Both the position numbers and the translations under genes were made by a program. A stretch of DNA of 64,000 nucleotides, from positions 1-64,000 of the forward strand of contig DASZTS010000145.1 of assembly GCA_035547915.1 (NCBI GenBank), written 5' to 3'. Within the stretch, counting starts at the first letter, position 1; each line of letters starts with the position of its first letter. This stretch comes from DASSFG01 sp035547915 (GTDB lineage: Bacteria > Planctomycetota > Planctomycetia > Pirellulales > JAICIG01). This document shows positions 56,325-64,000 of this stretch, one piece after another. The notes beneath the pieces are model-generated. The model made no database searches. It was given only the letters and a program-made list of their open reading frames with translations, and was not told where the DNA came from.

Positions 56325-57145
56325 GGATCCCTGGCTTTCCTTTGGCGGTTCCGCTGGCCGTAATGGTGACGCTCGCCGTGTCGGGCTGCGACATGCTCGA
56401 CATGTACGATGAGACACGGTTCGAACCACTCGAAGCGAACCCGTTCTTCGACGATGGGGCGTCCGCTCGACCGTTGGTAGCTGGTACCGTCGCCCGCGGC
56501 GATTTGCGCGAGGATGAGGCCCTTTATACAGGCAAAGTCGATGGCAAATACGTCACGGAACTGCCGCTCGAGCTTGACCGGGCGCTGCTCGCACGCGGCC
56601 GGGAACGATTCGACATCTATTGCTCGCCGTGTCATGGCCGTCTGGGCGATGGGCGGGGCATGATCGTCGAGCGAGGTTTCCGGCAACCGCCTTCGTTCGT
56701 CGGCACCGACCGCCTGCTGGACAGCCCAATCGGCCATTTCTACGACGTCGCCAGCAACGGCTTTGGTGCCATGCCCAGCTACGCCAGCCGCGTTTCACCG
56801 CGCGACCGCTGGGCCATCGCCGCCTACATTCGCGCGTTGCAACGCAGCCAGAACGGCAAAATCGAAGACGTGCCGGAGGAACTGCGCGACAAGATCGTTG
56901 ATTCGGAATCCGTGCAAGAGGAAGAACGCCAGAAGCGCGAAGCGGCCGAGAAGCTCGATACCCAACGTCAGCAAAAGCTCGAACGCGACATCCGTGAGCA
57001 CCGGCGCTCACCGGCCGAAGGCGAGCGGGAGCACCGCGAAATCGAGCACCGCGAAATCGAGCGGCGGAAACGCACCGATGGCGATGCGGAACGGCCAGAT
57101 CGATCTGGGTCGCGGCCGCCAACCGGCAGTGGAGCCGCCCCATGA
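56321..57145 (+). CDS. actE: Alternative complex III, ActE monohaem cytochrome c
   Basis: The 274-residue product begins with GTG at 56321 and has a lipoprotein-like leader (LAVMVTLAVSGCDMLDMYDE). One haem motif lies in FDIYCSPCHGRLGDGRGMIV near residue 103, with the axial Met region PSYASRVSPRDRWAIAAYI. The C-terminal 75 residues are a highly charged Arg/Glu coil (RQQKLERDIREHRRSPAEGE), longer than I expect for ActE, and end in Pro/Gly. It overlaps actF by 4 bp. Role: a peripheral haem passing electrons to the oxidase. Confidence 0.9.
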   Translation: MRIPGFPLAVPLAVMVTLAVSGCDMLDMYDETRFEPLEANPFFDDGASARPLVAGTVARGDLREDEALYTGKVDGKYVTELPLELDRALLARGRERFDIYCSPCHGRLGDGRGMIVERGFRQPPSFVGTDRLLDSPIGHFYDVASNGFGAMPSYASRVSPRDRWAIAAYIRALQRSQNGKIEDVPEELRDKIVDSESVQEEERQKREAAEKLDTQRQQKLERDIREHRRSPAEGEREHREIEHREIERRKRTDGDAERPDRSGSRPPTGSGAAP

Positions 57146-58320
57146 GCCATGCCGATCGCAATGCATTGTTGCGCCGCGCGGGCGCAATGTCGCTCGTCGT
57201 CGGCGTGATCGGCGCGGTACTGTGCGGCTTGGGCTATGGCGGCGGCTCCAAAACCTTCCTGGCGTCGTACCTGGTTGCGTTTCTCTTCTGGCTCGGCATC
57301 GCGCTCGGATCGCTGGTCGTCTGCATGTTGCACGGCGTGACGGGTGGGGGCTGGGGGCTGCCGATTCGCCGCATCGCCGAGGCCGCTCACAGCACGCTGC
57401 CGCTGATGGCCTTGGCGTTTGTGCCCATCGCCATGAACGTGGGCACGCTTTACGAATGGGCCGATCCATCGCACATGGAGGCCGATGAGGATTTGCAGAA
57501 GAAGGCGCATTGGCTCAACGTCGATGGTTACGAAGCCCGCGCGATCGCCTACTTTGCCATCTGGATTGTCCTTTCACTGCTCGTCGCGCGGCTCTCTCCC
57601 AATGAAGATTCCGACCCGGAATCGCGGCGCAGCCTCTGGATGCAGCGGGTGAGCGGGGCCGGCCTCATCTTATATGGCTTCACCATGACGTTCGCCGCCG
57701 TCGATTGGGTCATGTCGCTCGAGCCGCATTGGTTCTCGTCGATGTATGGTGTGATCTACTTCGGTGGGCAGACGCTGGCCGGCATGTCGTTGTGCGTCTT
57801 GGTGATGAGCCTGTTCGAAGGCTATCCCCCCTGGAAACGAGTGGTAAACACCTCGCGGCGACACGACCAGGGAAATCTGTTGTTGACCATGGTCATGTTC
57901 TGGGCGTACGCGTCGTTCATGCAGTTCCTGATCATCTGGTCGGGCAACCTCCCCGAAGAGAACGTCTGGTACCTGCGCCGCTCCGTCGGCGGTTACGAAC
58001 TGGTGGTGCTCGTGCTCATGGTCTTTCACTTCGCGGTTCCCTTTGCGCTGCTCCTGTCGCGCGACGTCAAGCAGCGCGAGCGGCGGCTGATGTGGCTGGT
58101 CGCCTGGCTCCTGCTGATGCGGTTCGTCGATTTGTATTGGTTGGCGATGCCCGGTGTATTTCCCGAACATCTCGTGTTCCCTTGGCAATTGCCGGCGGCC
58201 ACGGCCGCGATCGGTGGCTTCTGGTTGGCCGTGTTCTTCTGGCGTCTGGCCGTGCGGGCCGATCTACCCATTTATGACCCCGAACAGATCGAGGACGCTC
58301 ATGAACGAGCACACGCCTGA
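57142..58320 (+). CDS. actF: Alternative complex III, ActF NrfD-like membrane subunit
   Basis: The 392-residue product has about ten membrane segments: YLVAFLFWLGIALGSLVVCM, GVTGGGWGLPIRRIAEAAHS, MTFAAVDWVMSLEPHWFSSM and FLIIWSGNLPEENVWYL. These are the ActF/quinol:cytochrome c oxidoreductase blocks, in particular the DW.MSLEPHW..S pattern. It is paralogous to ActC. The next small gene begins inside its end (20-bp overlap). Length and motifs are complete. Confidence 0.93.
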   Translation: MSHADRNALLRRAGAMSLVVGVIGAVLCGLGYGGGSKTFLASYLVAFLFWLGIALGSLVVCMLHGVTGGGWGLPIRRIAEAAHSTLPLMALAFVPIAMNVGTLYEWADPSHMEADEDLQKKAHWLNVDGYEARAIAYFAIWIVLSLLVARLSPNEDSDPESRRSLWMQRVSGAGLILYGFTMTFAAVDWVMSLEPHWFSSMYGVIYFGGQTLAGMSLCVLVMSLFEGYPPWKRVVNTSRRHDQGNLLLTMVMFWAYASFMQFLIIWSGNLPEENVWYLRRSVGGYELVVLVLMVFHFAVPFALLLSRDVKQRERRLMWLVAWLLLMRFVDLYWLAMPGVFPEHLVFPWQLPAATAAIGGFWLAVFFWRLAVRADLPIYDPEQIEDAHERAHA

Positions 58321-58738
58321 GTCAACGTCGGCTGCGCAGCACGAAACGACCGACGTGCGTGGTCGGCCGATGGTGCTTGCGGCGCTGGCGCTCGCGGCGT
58401 CGGTCGCGTTGGTGTGCCTGTTCTTGATCTGGTTCTTCGGCCGGCTGGATGCCGGCGCGAAACAGCACGATCCGCGGCTCAGCCCGCTCGCCGGCGACCA
58501 ATCGCCGCCCACGCCGCGGCTGCAAACCAATCCGGCGAAGGATCTGGAGAGCATGCGCAAGGCGGAAGAGCGGGCCCTTTCCACCTATCGCTGGATCGAC
58601 AAAGAGCGCGGCGTCGTGCAATTGCCGGTCGAGAGGGCGATTGATTTGTTGGTTGCAGAAGGCCTGCCTAAAACGAGTGCCGAAGTGCCGCGAGTCGAGC
58701 CGGCCGAGGAATCCGCCGCCAAGGAGGACGCGCGGTGA
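58301..58738 (+). CDS. Small membrane protein of the ACIII-caa3 operon (145 aa)
   Basis: The 145-residue product from ATG 58301 overlaps the end of actF by 20 bp and the SCO1 gene by 4 bp. It has one membrane segment (VLAALALAASVALVCLFLIW, near residues 24-46). A periplasmic region then contains ERALSTYRWIDKERGVVQLP and ERAIDLLVAEGL, plus a Pro-rich linker. The Y.W.D...G...LP.E.AI pattern recurs in the similarly sized proteins of ACIII operons, so it is a probable assembly or accessory subunit. The function is unproven. Confidence 0.78.
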   Translation: MNEHTPESTSAAQHETTDVRGRPMVLAALALAASVALVCLFLIWFFGRLDAGAKQHDPRLSPLAGDQSPPTPRLQTNPAKDLESMRKAEERALSTYRWIDKERGVVQLPVERAIDLLVAEGLPKTSAEVPRVEPAEESAAKEDAR

Positions 58739-59625
58739 GCAATCTATGGCGGTGCGAGATGAATCATTGGCGACCCGTTCGTTGGCTGGTAGTCGTCGTT
58801 GTCGCGTGGCATGCCGACTTCGTTTTGGCCCAACGTCCCTTCGCTCCAGCGGCATACCGGCCGCCGGCCGATCAGGGCGAAGTAGCCGAGATGGTCGGCC
58901 AGGTCGGCATCGACCAACGTCTCGGCGAACAATTGCCGCTCGACCTGGAGCTGCGCGACGAGCAAGGCCAAACGGTGAAGCTAAAAAAATTCTTCCAGAA
59001 GAAGCCGGTCGTGCTGCTACTGGTCTACTATCGCTGTCCCATGCTCTGCACGCAGGTGCTCAATGGCTTTTTGAAGAGCAGCCAAGCCGTCAAATACACG
59101 ATCGGCCACGACTATGAAGTCGTCACCGTCAGTTTCGACCCGCGCGAGACGGCCGAGTTCGCTGCCGAAAAGAAGGCGGCCTACGTGCGAGCCTATCGCC
59201 GCGAGGGTGCCGAGCGAGGATGGCATTTCTTGACAGGCAGCGAGGAATCGATCCGGCGGCTCACGGAAGCGGTTGGCTTTCGTTATCGGTACGACCCGAA
59301 GAGCGATCAGTTTGCGCACGCGAGCGGCCTGATCGTGGCCACGCCCCAAGGGAAACTGTCGCGGTATCTGTACGGCATCGAATACGAGCCGACGCCCCTT
59401 CGATTGGCGCTGGTCGAAAGCGGCGAGAGCCGTATCGGTTCGCCCGTGGATCAGGTGCTGCTCCTCTGCTTCCACTACGACCCGCTGACCGGTAAGTACG
59501 GCGTGGTGATCGCGAACGTCATCCGCCTGGCCGGTTCGCTCACGGTGGTTTTGCTGGGGGGCTTCTTGTTCTCGATGTACCGGCTGGAACGCCGCCGCAG
59601 CAAAGACGCGGAAGCCCACGCATGA
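58735..59625 (+). CDS. SCO1/SenC-like copper chaperone
   Basis: The 296-residue product starts with GTG at 58735 behind AAGGAGG; ATG 58759 is an alternative. It has a signal or anchor sequence, then the copper motif YYRCPMLC (CxxxC) near residue 100, and the conserved His in FAHASGLIV near 200. A second membrane segment near the C-terminus (VIRLAGSLTVVLLGGFLFSM) anchors it. Known role: delivery of copper to the CuA site of cytochrome oxidase subunit II, whose gene follows with a 4-bp overlap. Confidence 0.93.
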   Translation: MSNLWRCEMNHWRPVRWLVVVVVAWHADFVLAQRPFAPAAYRPPADQGEVAEMVGQVGIDQRLGEQLPLDLELRDEQGQTVKLKKFFQKKPVVLLLVYYRCPMLCTQVLNGFLKSSQAVKYTIGHDYEVVTVSFDPRETAEFAAEKKAAYVRAYRREGAERGWHFLTGSEESIRRLTEAVGFRYRYDPKSDQFAHASGLIVATPQGKLSRYLYGIEYEPTPLRLALVESGESRIGSPVDQVLLLCFHYDPLTGKYGVVIANVIRLAGSLTVVLLGGFLFSMYRLERRRSKDAEAHA

Positions 59626-60581
59626 TCGACGATACGTTCCGCCTCTTACCCGAGCAGGCTTCGACGCACGCGCCGCAAGTCGACATGCTCTATTTCTTCC
59701 TGCTCGGTGTGGCCACATTCTTTTCCGTGATGGTCGCGGTGCTGATCGTCTATTTCTCGATCAAGTATCGCCGCGGCGCGCAGGTCGACCGCACGGCGCA
59801 CGCGCATCACCCCTGGGCCGTCGAAGTGCTTTGGATGGTCGGCCCGCTGGTGCTCGCCATGATCATCTTTTTCTGGGGAGCCAAGCTCTTCTTCGACGTC
59901 AGCCGCCCACCGTCGGGGGCGTTGGAGGTGCAGGTCGTCGGCAAGCAGTGGATGTGGAAGTTTCAGCATCCGGGCGGACAACGCGAGATCAACGAGTTGC
60001 ACGTGCCGCAGGATCAGCCCGTGCGGTTGAACATGATCTCCGAAGACGTCATCCACAGCCTGTTCGTGCCCGCCTTCCGCGTGAAGCAGGACGTGTTGCC
60101 GGGCCGCTACAGCGGCACCTGGTTTCAGGCCACGAAGGTCGGAGAGTATCACCTGTTTTGCGCCGAGTACTGCGGCACCAACCACTCACTGATGAAAGGA
60201 CGCGTGGTGGTGATGAAGCCCAGCGACTACCAGGCCTGGCTTTCAGGCGGCAAACCGGGCGAGTCGCCGGTCGAAGCGGGACGTCGGTTGTTCGAGGAGA
60301 TGCGCTGCTCTACGTGTCACCGCGGCGGCAGTTCGGCCAGCCGTTGCCCGCCGCTGGAAGGAGTGTATGGCAACCCGGTGAAGCTGGAAGGCGGCGAGAC
60401 CGTGACGGCCGACGAGGACTATCTGCGCCGGTCGATCCTGCAACCGGCAGCCCAGGTGGTAGCCGGGTTTCGACCGATCATGCCCAGCTTCGCGGGCCAA
60501 CTCGGTGAAGAAGGGTTGCTGAACGTGATCGCCTACATCAAATCGCTGGCCAAGCAAGAACGGGCCCGGACCGAACCATGA
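59622..60581 (+). CDS. coxB: Cytochrome c oxidase subunit II with fused cytochrome c (caa3 type)
   Basis: The 319-residue product has two N-terminal membrane segments and then the CuA domain, with LFCAEYCGTNHSLMKGRVVV near residue 180. That is CxExCGxxH plus Met, all the copper ligands. A C-terminal cytochrome c domain carries CSTCHRGGSSASRCPPLEG near 227. The fused haem makes it a caa3-type enzyme that takes electrons from the alternative complex III haems. It begins overlapping SCO1 by 4 bp and ends overlapping coxA by 4 bp. Ligands are intact. Confidence 0.96.
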   Translation: MIDDTFRLLPEQASTHAPQVDMLYFFLLGVATFFSVMVAVLIVYFSIKYRRGAQVDRTAHAHHPWAVEVLWMVGPLVLAMIIFFWGAKLFFDVSRPPSGALEVQVVGKQWMWKFQHPGGQREINELHVPQDQPVRLNMISEDVIHSLFVPAFRVKQDVLPGRYSGTWFQATKVGEYHLFCAEYCGTNHSLMKGRVVVMKPSDYQAWLSGGKPGESPVEAGRRLFEEMRCSTCHRGGSSASRCPPLEGVYGNPVKLEGGETVTADEDYLRRSILQPAAQVVAGFRPIMPSFAGQLGEEGLLNVIAYIKSLAKQERARTEP

Positions 60582-62257
60582 GCACCGCCACTCTGGACGA
60601 ACTGCCAATCGCCGAGGCGCCGCCCAAGCGGAATTACCTGAACGCCGGCTACACGGTGAGGTCGTGGCTGTTGACCACCGACCACAAGCGGATCGGTCTG
60701 TTGTATCTGCTGTCGATCACGTTCTTCTTCGTGATCGGCGGAGCGGCGGCCACTTTGGTACGGCTCGACCTGATGACGCCCGCGGGCGACCTGGTGCAGA
60801 CCGAGACCTATAATAAGCTGTTCACGGCGCACGGCGTGATCATGGTCTTCTTCTTCCTCGTGCCGTCGATCCCGGCCACTCTGGGAAATTTCTTGGTGCC
60901 GCTCATGGTCGGTGCCCGCGACCTGGCATTCCCCAAGCTCAACCTGATGAGCTGGTACGTCTACACGCTCGGTGGGCTCTTCACGCTCTATGCACTCGCG
61001 GCCGGCGGAGTCGATACCGGCTGGACGTTTTACGCGCCTTACAGCAGCACGTATAGCAACACGCACGTGATGGCCACCGCCGTCGGCGTTTTTATTGTCG
61101 GCTTTTCGTCGATTCTCACCGGATTGAACTTCATCGTTACGATTCACAAGATGCGTGCTCCGGGCCTCACTTGGTTCCGGCTGCCGCTCTTCATCTGGGC
61201 GATCTACGCCACGAGCCTGATCCAGATCCTCGGCACACCGGTGGTGGCCATCGCCCTGTTCCTGGTCGCTTGCGAACGCCTGCTCGGCTTCGGCATCTTC
61301 GACCCGCGGCTGGGTGGCGATCCGATCCTGTTCCAGCATCTCTTCTGGTTCTACTCGCACCCGGCCGTCTACATCATGATCCTGCCCGGCATGGGTGTGG
61401 TGACCGAAATCATCCCCTGCTTCTGCCGCAACCGGATCTTCGGCTACAAGTTCATCGGCTTTTCGAGCTTCGCCATCGCCGTGTTCGGCTTTCTCGTGTG
61501 GGGGCATCACATGTTCGTGTCGGGTCAGTCGCTCTACGCCGGCATGGTGTTTTCGATGCTGAGTTACCTGGTGGCCATTCCTTCGGCCGTGAAAGTGTTC
61601 AATTGGACCGCCTCGCTCTACAAGGGCACGATCAGCTTCGACACACCGATGCTGTATGCATTGGGGTTCGTCGGCCTGTTCACCATCGGCGGCCTCACCG
61701 GACTGTTCGTGGCGGCACTGGGCGTGAATGTGCACGTGCACGACACCTACTTCGTCATCGCCCATTTCCACTACATCATGGTGGGCGGCATGGTGATGGC
61801 GTATATCGGCGGCCTTCATTTCTGGTGGCCTAAGATCAGCGGGCGCATGTACCCCGAGACCTGGGCCCGTTTCTCGGCGATCTTGATCTTCGTCGGTTTC
61901 AATCTGACGTTCTTTCCGCAATACGTGCTGGGTTACCTCGGGATGCCGCGGCGATACCACGTCTATCCCGACGAATTCCAGGTACTCAACGTGATGTCGT
62001 CGGCCGGCGCGTCGATTCTGGCGGTCGGCTACCTCTTTCCGCTGACTTACCTGCTCTGGTCGTTGCGATACGGCCCACATGCTCCACCCAATCCGTGGCG
62101 CGCGACGGGGCTGGAATGGACAACCTCCTCACCACCGCCGACGCAGAATTTCTCTACGCCCCCGATCGTCACCGAAGAACCGTACGATTACCCGACGCTC
62201 GACGGCCAATTACGCGACCGCCCCGTGGCGTTGCCCGCAGCGGAAGGAGCAGGCTGA
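60578..62257 (+). CDS. coxA: Cytochrome c oxidase subunit I (caa3, A2-type)
   Basis: The 559-residue product has about twelve membrane segments. HGVIMVFFFLVPSIPATLGN carries the haem a ligand, and WFYSHPAVYIMILPGMGVV holds the CuB His and Tyr. GHHMFVSG holds the two other CuB His, and DTYFVIAHFHYIMVGG the haem ligands. The FYSHP block has Tyr-Ser in place of the usual Glu in front of the HPxVY motif, the mark of the A2 subfamily with an altered D-channel end. Role: O2 reduction with proton pumping. It overlaps coxC by 1 bp (TGATG). Confidence 0.97.
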   Translation: MSTATLDELPIAEAPPKRNYLNAGYTVRSWLLTTDHKRIGLLYLLSITFFFVIGGAAATLVRLDLMTPAGDLVQTETYNKLFTAHGVIMVFFFLVPSIPATLGNFLVPLMVGARDLAFPKLNLMSWYVYTLGGLFTLYALAAGGVDTGWTFYAPYSSTYSNTHVMATAVGVFIVGFSSILTGLNFIVTIHKMRAPGLTWFRLPLFIWAIYATSLIQILGTPVVAIALFLVACERLLGFGIFDPRLGGDPILFQHLFWFYSHPAVYIMILPGMGVVTEIIPCFCRNRIFGYKFIGFSSFAIAVFGFLVWGHHMFVSGQSLYAGMVFSMLSYLVAIPSAVKVFNWTASLYKGTISFDTPMLYALGFVGLFTIGGLTGLFVAALGVNVHVHDTYFVIAHFHYIMVGGMVMAYIGGLHFWWPKISGRMYPETWARFSAILIFVGFNLTFFPQYVLGYLGMPRRYHVYPDEFQVLNVMSSAGASILAVGYLFPLTYLLWSLRYGPHAPPNPWRATGLEWTTSSPPPTQNFSTPPIVTEEPYDYPTLDGQLRDRPVALPAAEGAG

Positions 62258-62925
62258 TGTCCGACGCACCTTCCGTGCATGGCCCGGTTGCTCACCAATT
62301 CGATGATCTCGAGCAGCAGCGCGAGGCCGACGAACTGGGGATGTGGACGTTCCTCTGTACCGAGATCTTGTTCTTCGGCGGCGTTTTTCTGGCGTACACC
62401 GTCTACCGGCTGCACGACGAGGCCGGCTTCGCCGATGCCAGTTCGACCATGAATCTTTGGCTCGGTTCGATCAACACCGGCGTGCTGCTCTGTAGCAGCC
62501 TCACGGTGGCGCTCGCCGTGCACGCCGCCGAGGCTTCGCGCCGCACGATGCTCGTCGTTTGTCTGGCACTGACGATGGTGCTCGGCGCGCTTTTCCTCGG
62601 CATCAAGTTCTACGAATACTACGAGAAGTACAAAGAACACCACATGCCGATGTTCGGCCTGCCGTTCGTCTACGAGGGGCAGGCATCGCCCGCGACGGCG
62701 GAACTTTTCTTCGATCTCTACTTCGTCATGACCGGCATCCACGCCATCCACATGCTCATCGGCATGGGGGTCTTTGTGGTGCTGTTCATCAAGTCGCTGC
62801 GGGGCGGTCTGTTGGGCGATTACTCCACGCCGGTCCACATCGCCGGTCTTTATTGGCACTTCGTCGACATCGTGTGGGTGTTCTTGTTTCCGTTCCTGTA
62901 CTTGATCGGCGCCCGGCACGGATAA
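62257..62925 (+). CDS. coxC: Cytochrome c oxidase subunit III
   Basis: The 222-residue product has about five membrane segments: MWTFLCTEILFFGGVFLAYT, LNLWLGSINTGVLLCSSLTV-like, VCLALTMVLGALFLGIKFYE and TGIHAIHMLIGMGVFVVLFI. The ending is IAGLYWHFVDIVWVFLFPFL. The WHFVD.VW.FLFP.LYL block is diagnostic. It is shorter than seven-helix subunit III, as usual for the bacterial caa3 group. The start ATG 62257 overlaps coxA. No subunit IV gene follows in the window; only 130 bp separate it from the sulfatase. Confidence 0.94.
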   Translation: MSDAPSVHGPVAHQFDDLEQQREADELGMWTFLCTEILFFGGVFLAYTVYRLHDEAGFADASSTMNLWLGSINTGVLLCSSLTVALAVHAAEASRRTMLVVCLALTMVLGALFLGIKFYEYYEKYKEHHMPMFGLPFVYEGQASPATAELFFDLYFVMTGIHAIHMLIGMGVFVVLFIKSLRGGLLGDYSTPVHIAGLYWHFVDIVWVFLFPFLYLIGARHG

Positions 62926-63055
62926 GAAACGGCTTTCAACGCCGTCTCGGCACGGACATGGCTCGCGCGCCGCAGACCAAAGGTAGTCGCCACGATTGAC
63001 GATTGCCGCACGGCTGCCAATACTCCCGGTTGGTCTCTCCACGGAGCAGCCTTGC

Positions 63056-64000
63056 ATGATATCGACATTGAAGCGCGACAGAGTCTTCCTGTGCCTTCTC
63101 GCGGCGACAGGCATCGCGGCCGTTGCTTCACGGACCGCTTTGCCGGCCGACCCAGCCAAACCGCCCAACGTGGTCGTCCTATTGGCCGACGACCTGGGAT
63201 ATTCGGACCTCGGCTGTTACGGCTCGGAGATTCTTACGCCGAACCTCGATGCGCTCGCGGCAGACGGATTGCGGTTCACGCAGTTCTACAACACGGCCCG
63301 CTGCTGGCCGACGCGCGCGGCGCTCCTGACCGGCTACTACGCGCAGCAGGTGCGGCGAGATACCGTGCCAGGCCTGAAAGGTATGCCGAGCGGAGGCAAC
63401 GGTGTACGGCCTGTCTGGGCCCGACTACTGCCCGATTATTTGAAGCCGCTCGGGTACCGGTCGTATCATTCGGGCAAATGGCACGTCGACGGCATGCCGC
63501 TGGCCGGCGGCTTCGATCGTTCATATTACCTACAGGATCTGGGACGCTATTTCAGCCCGAAGGTGAGCTACGAGGACAACGAGAAACTGCCGCCCATCGA
63601 GCGGGGCAGCGGCTATTACGCCACCACGGCGATCGTCGATCACGCGTTGGGTCATCTGCGCGAACACGCCGAGAAATACGCCGATCGGCCGTTCTTTCAA
63701 TATGTCGCCTTCAACGCGCCTCACTTCCCGTTGCAGGCACCGCCTGAGGATATCGCCCGCTACCGCGAGCGTTATCGCGCAGGGTGGGAGGTCTTGCGCC
63801 GCGAGCGATACGAGCGGATGAAGGAACTTGGCATCGTCGAGTGTCCCCTGTCGTCGGTGGAGCGCAACGTCGGTCCGCCGTACGATTTTCCCGAGGCGAT
63901 CAAAAAGGTTGGGGCGGGCGAGATCAACCGTCCGCTGCCGTGGAACGAACTGACCGACGAGCAACGCGAGCTACAGGCCGCCAAGATGGCCGTCCACGCG
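63056..64000 (+). CDS. Type I sulfatase, 3' end outside window
   Basis: The frame is open from ATG 63056 through the right edge (315 codons seen). A signal peptide (about residues 1-31) precedes the sulfatase core NVVVLLADDLGYSDLGCYG with the metal-binding Asp pair. TARCWPTRAALLTGYYAQQ contains the CxPxR motif whose Cys83 becomes formylglycine. SYHSGKWHVDG and FNAPHFPLQAP give further catalytic residues. Known role: hydrolysis of sulfate esters from polysaccharides, a large family in planctomycetes. It needs a formylglycine-generating enzyme, not seen here. It is not obviously in the oxidase operon. Confidence 0.94.
   Translation, partial: MISTLKRDRVFLCLLAATGIAAVASRTALPADPAKPPNVVVLLADDLGYSDLGCYGSEILTPNLDALAADGLRFTQFYNTARCWPTRAALLTGYYAQQVRRDTVPGLKGMPSGGNGVRPVWARLLPDYLKPLGYRSYHSGKWHVDGMPLAGGFDRSYYLQDLGRYFSPKVSYEDNEKLPPIERGSGYYATTAIVDHALGHLREHAEKYADRPFFQYVAFNAPHFPLQAPPEDIARYRERYRAGWEVLRRERYERMKELGIVECPLSSVERNVGPPYDFPEAIKKVGAGEINRPLPWNELTDEQRELQAAKMAVHA

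Noticed and set aside
62926..62955. Terminator after coxC
   Set aside because: Only a 5-bp stem (ACGGC/GCCGT) without a U-tract is present, too weak to list.

Overview
The window reads as chromosomal DNA of a planctomycete (Pirellulales-like) with a plasmid-derived island at its left end. The lineage call rests on families typical of that phylum: DUF1549/DUF1553, DUF1501 and DUF1592/DUF1588 proteins with haem motifs, a PPC-domain secreted protein, a formylglycine sulfatase, and an alternative complex III plus caa3 oxidase locus. Coding is dense and GC-rich, with many 4-bp ATGA/GTGA start-stop overlaps.

Island (1 to about 19,970). It opens with a MOBF (TrwC-type) relaxase-helicase cut by the window edge. 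A divergent train of six or seven small unknown genes follows (1717-3619), then a PemK/MazF toxin-antitoxin pair with a palindromic operator. Next comes a plasmid maintenance block: a roughly 350-bp cluster of CTTGC/GCAAG repeats (candidate centromere), a short type Ib ParA, a ParG-like partner, and a convergent replication initiator whose upstream region carries five TTTTG[A/T]C boxes and a perfect DnaA box. The main cargo (7217-18476) is a predicted antiphage operon: HTH regulator, SNF2 helicase with a DUF3883 nuclease-like tail, single-HKD PLD protein, COG1743 (DUF1156) adenine methylase, and COG1483 (DUF499) ATPase with an N-terminal HEPN-like region. A nested-stem element, a two-TM protein, an XRE regulator and a possible integrase tail complete the island. 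It abuts the 3' end of tRNA-Ala(GGC) at 19969-20041, a classic integration position.

Core region (20,230-50,361). This holds an LPG-synthase-like flippase; a CBM9-like protein with aroB; mobA; planctomycete cytochrome/PA14 and DUF1549-DUF1501-PPC secreted operons; a HEAT-repeat protein; a double DUF3467 protein; an LutA-like Fe-S protein; an MFS carrier; a nucleotide-sugar dehydrogenase; a PPP phosphatase; an ABC-2 exporter; aspS; and a D-threonine-aldolase-like enzyme. Directly behind aspS lies a membrane redoxin whose frame is interrupted by one in-frame TGA in the sequence W-TGA-P-A-C. A perfect 7-bp hairpin with a GGGTC loop follows 13 nt later. I read it as a selenoprotein (Sec143/Cys146) that a standard gene caller would split in two.

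Respiratory locus (50,548-62,925). A strong terminator separates it from upstream genes. It encodes actABCDEF, a small membrane protein, SCO1, and caa3 oxidase subunits II, I and III in one overlapping operon that would carry electrons from quinol through haem c to O2. A sulfatase runs off the right edge.

The observations most worth following are the selenoprotein, the defence operon with its HEPN-ATPase fusion, the plasmid origin/centromere repeats, the nested-stem element near 18.8-18.9 kb, and a palindromic intergenic repeat present twice (24.4 and 30.4 kb).
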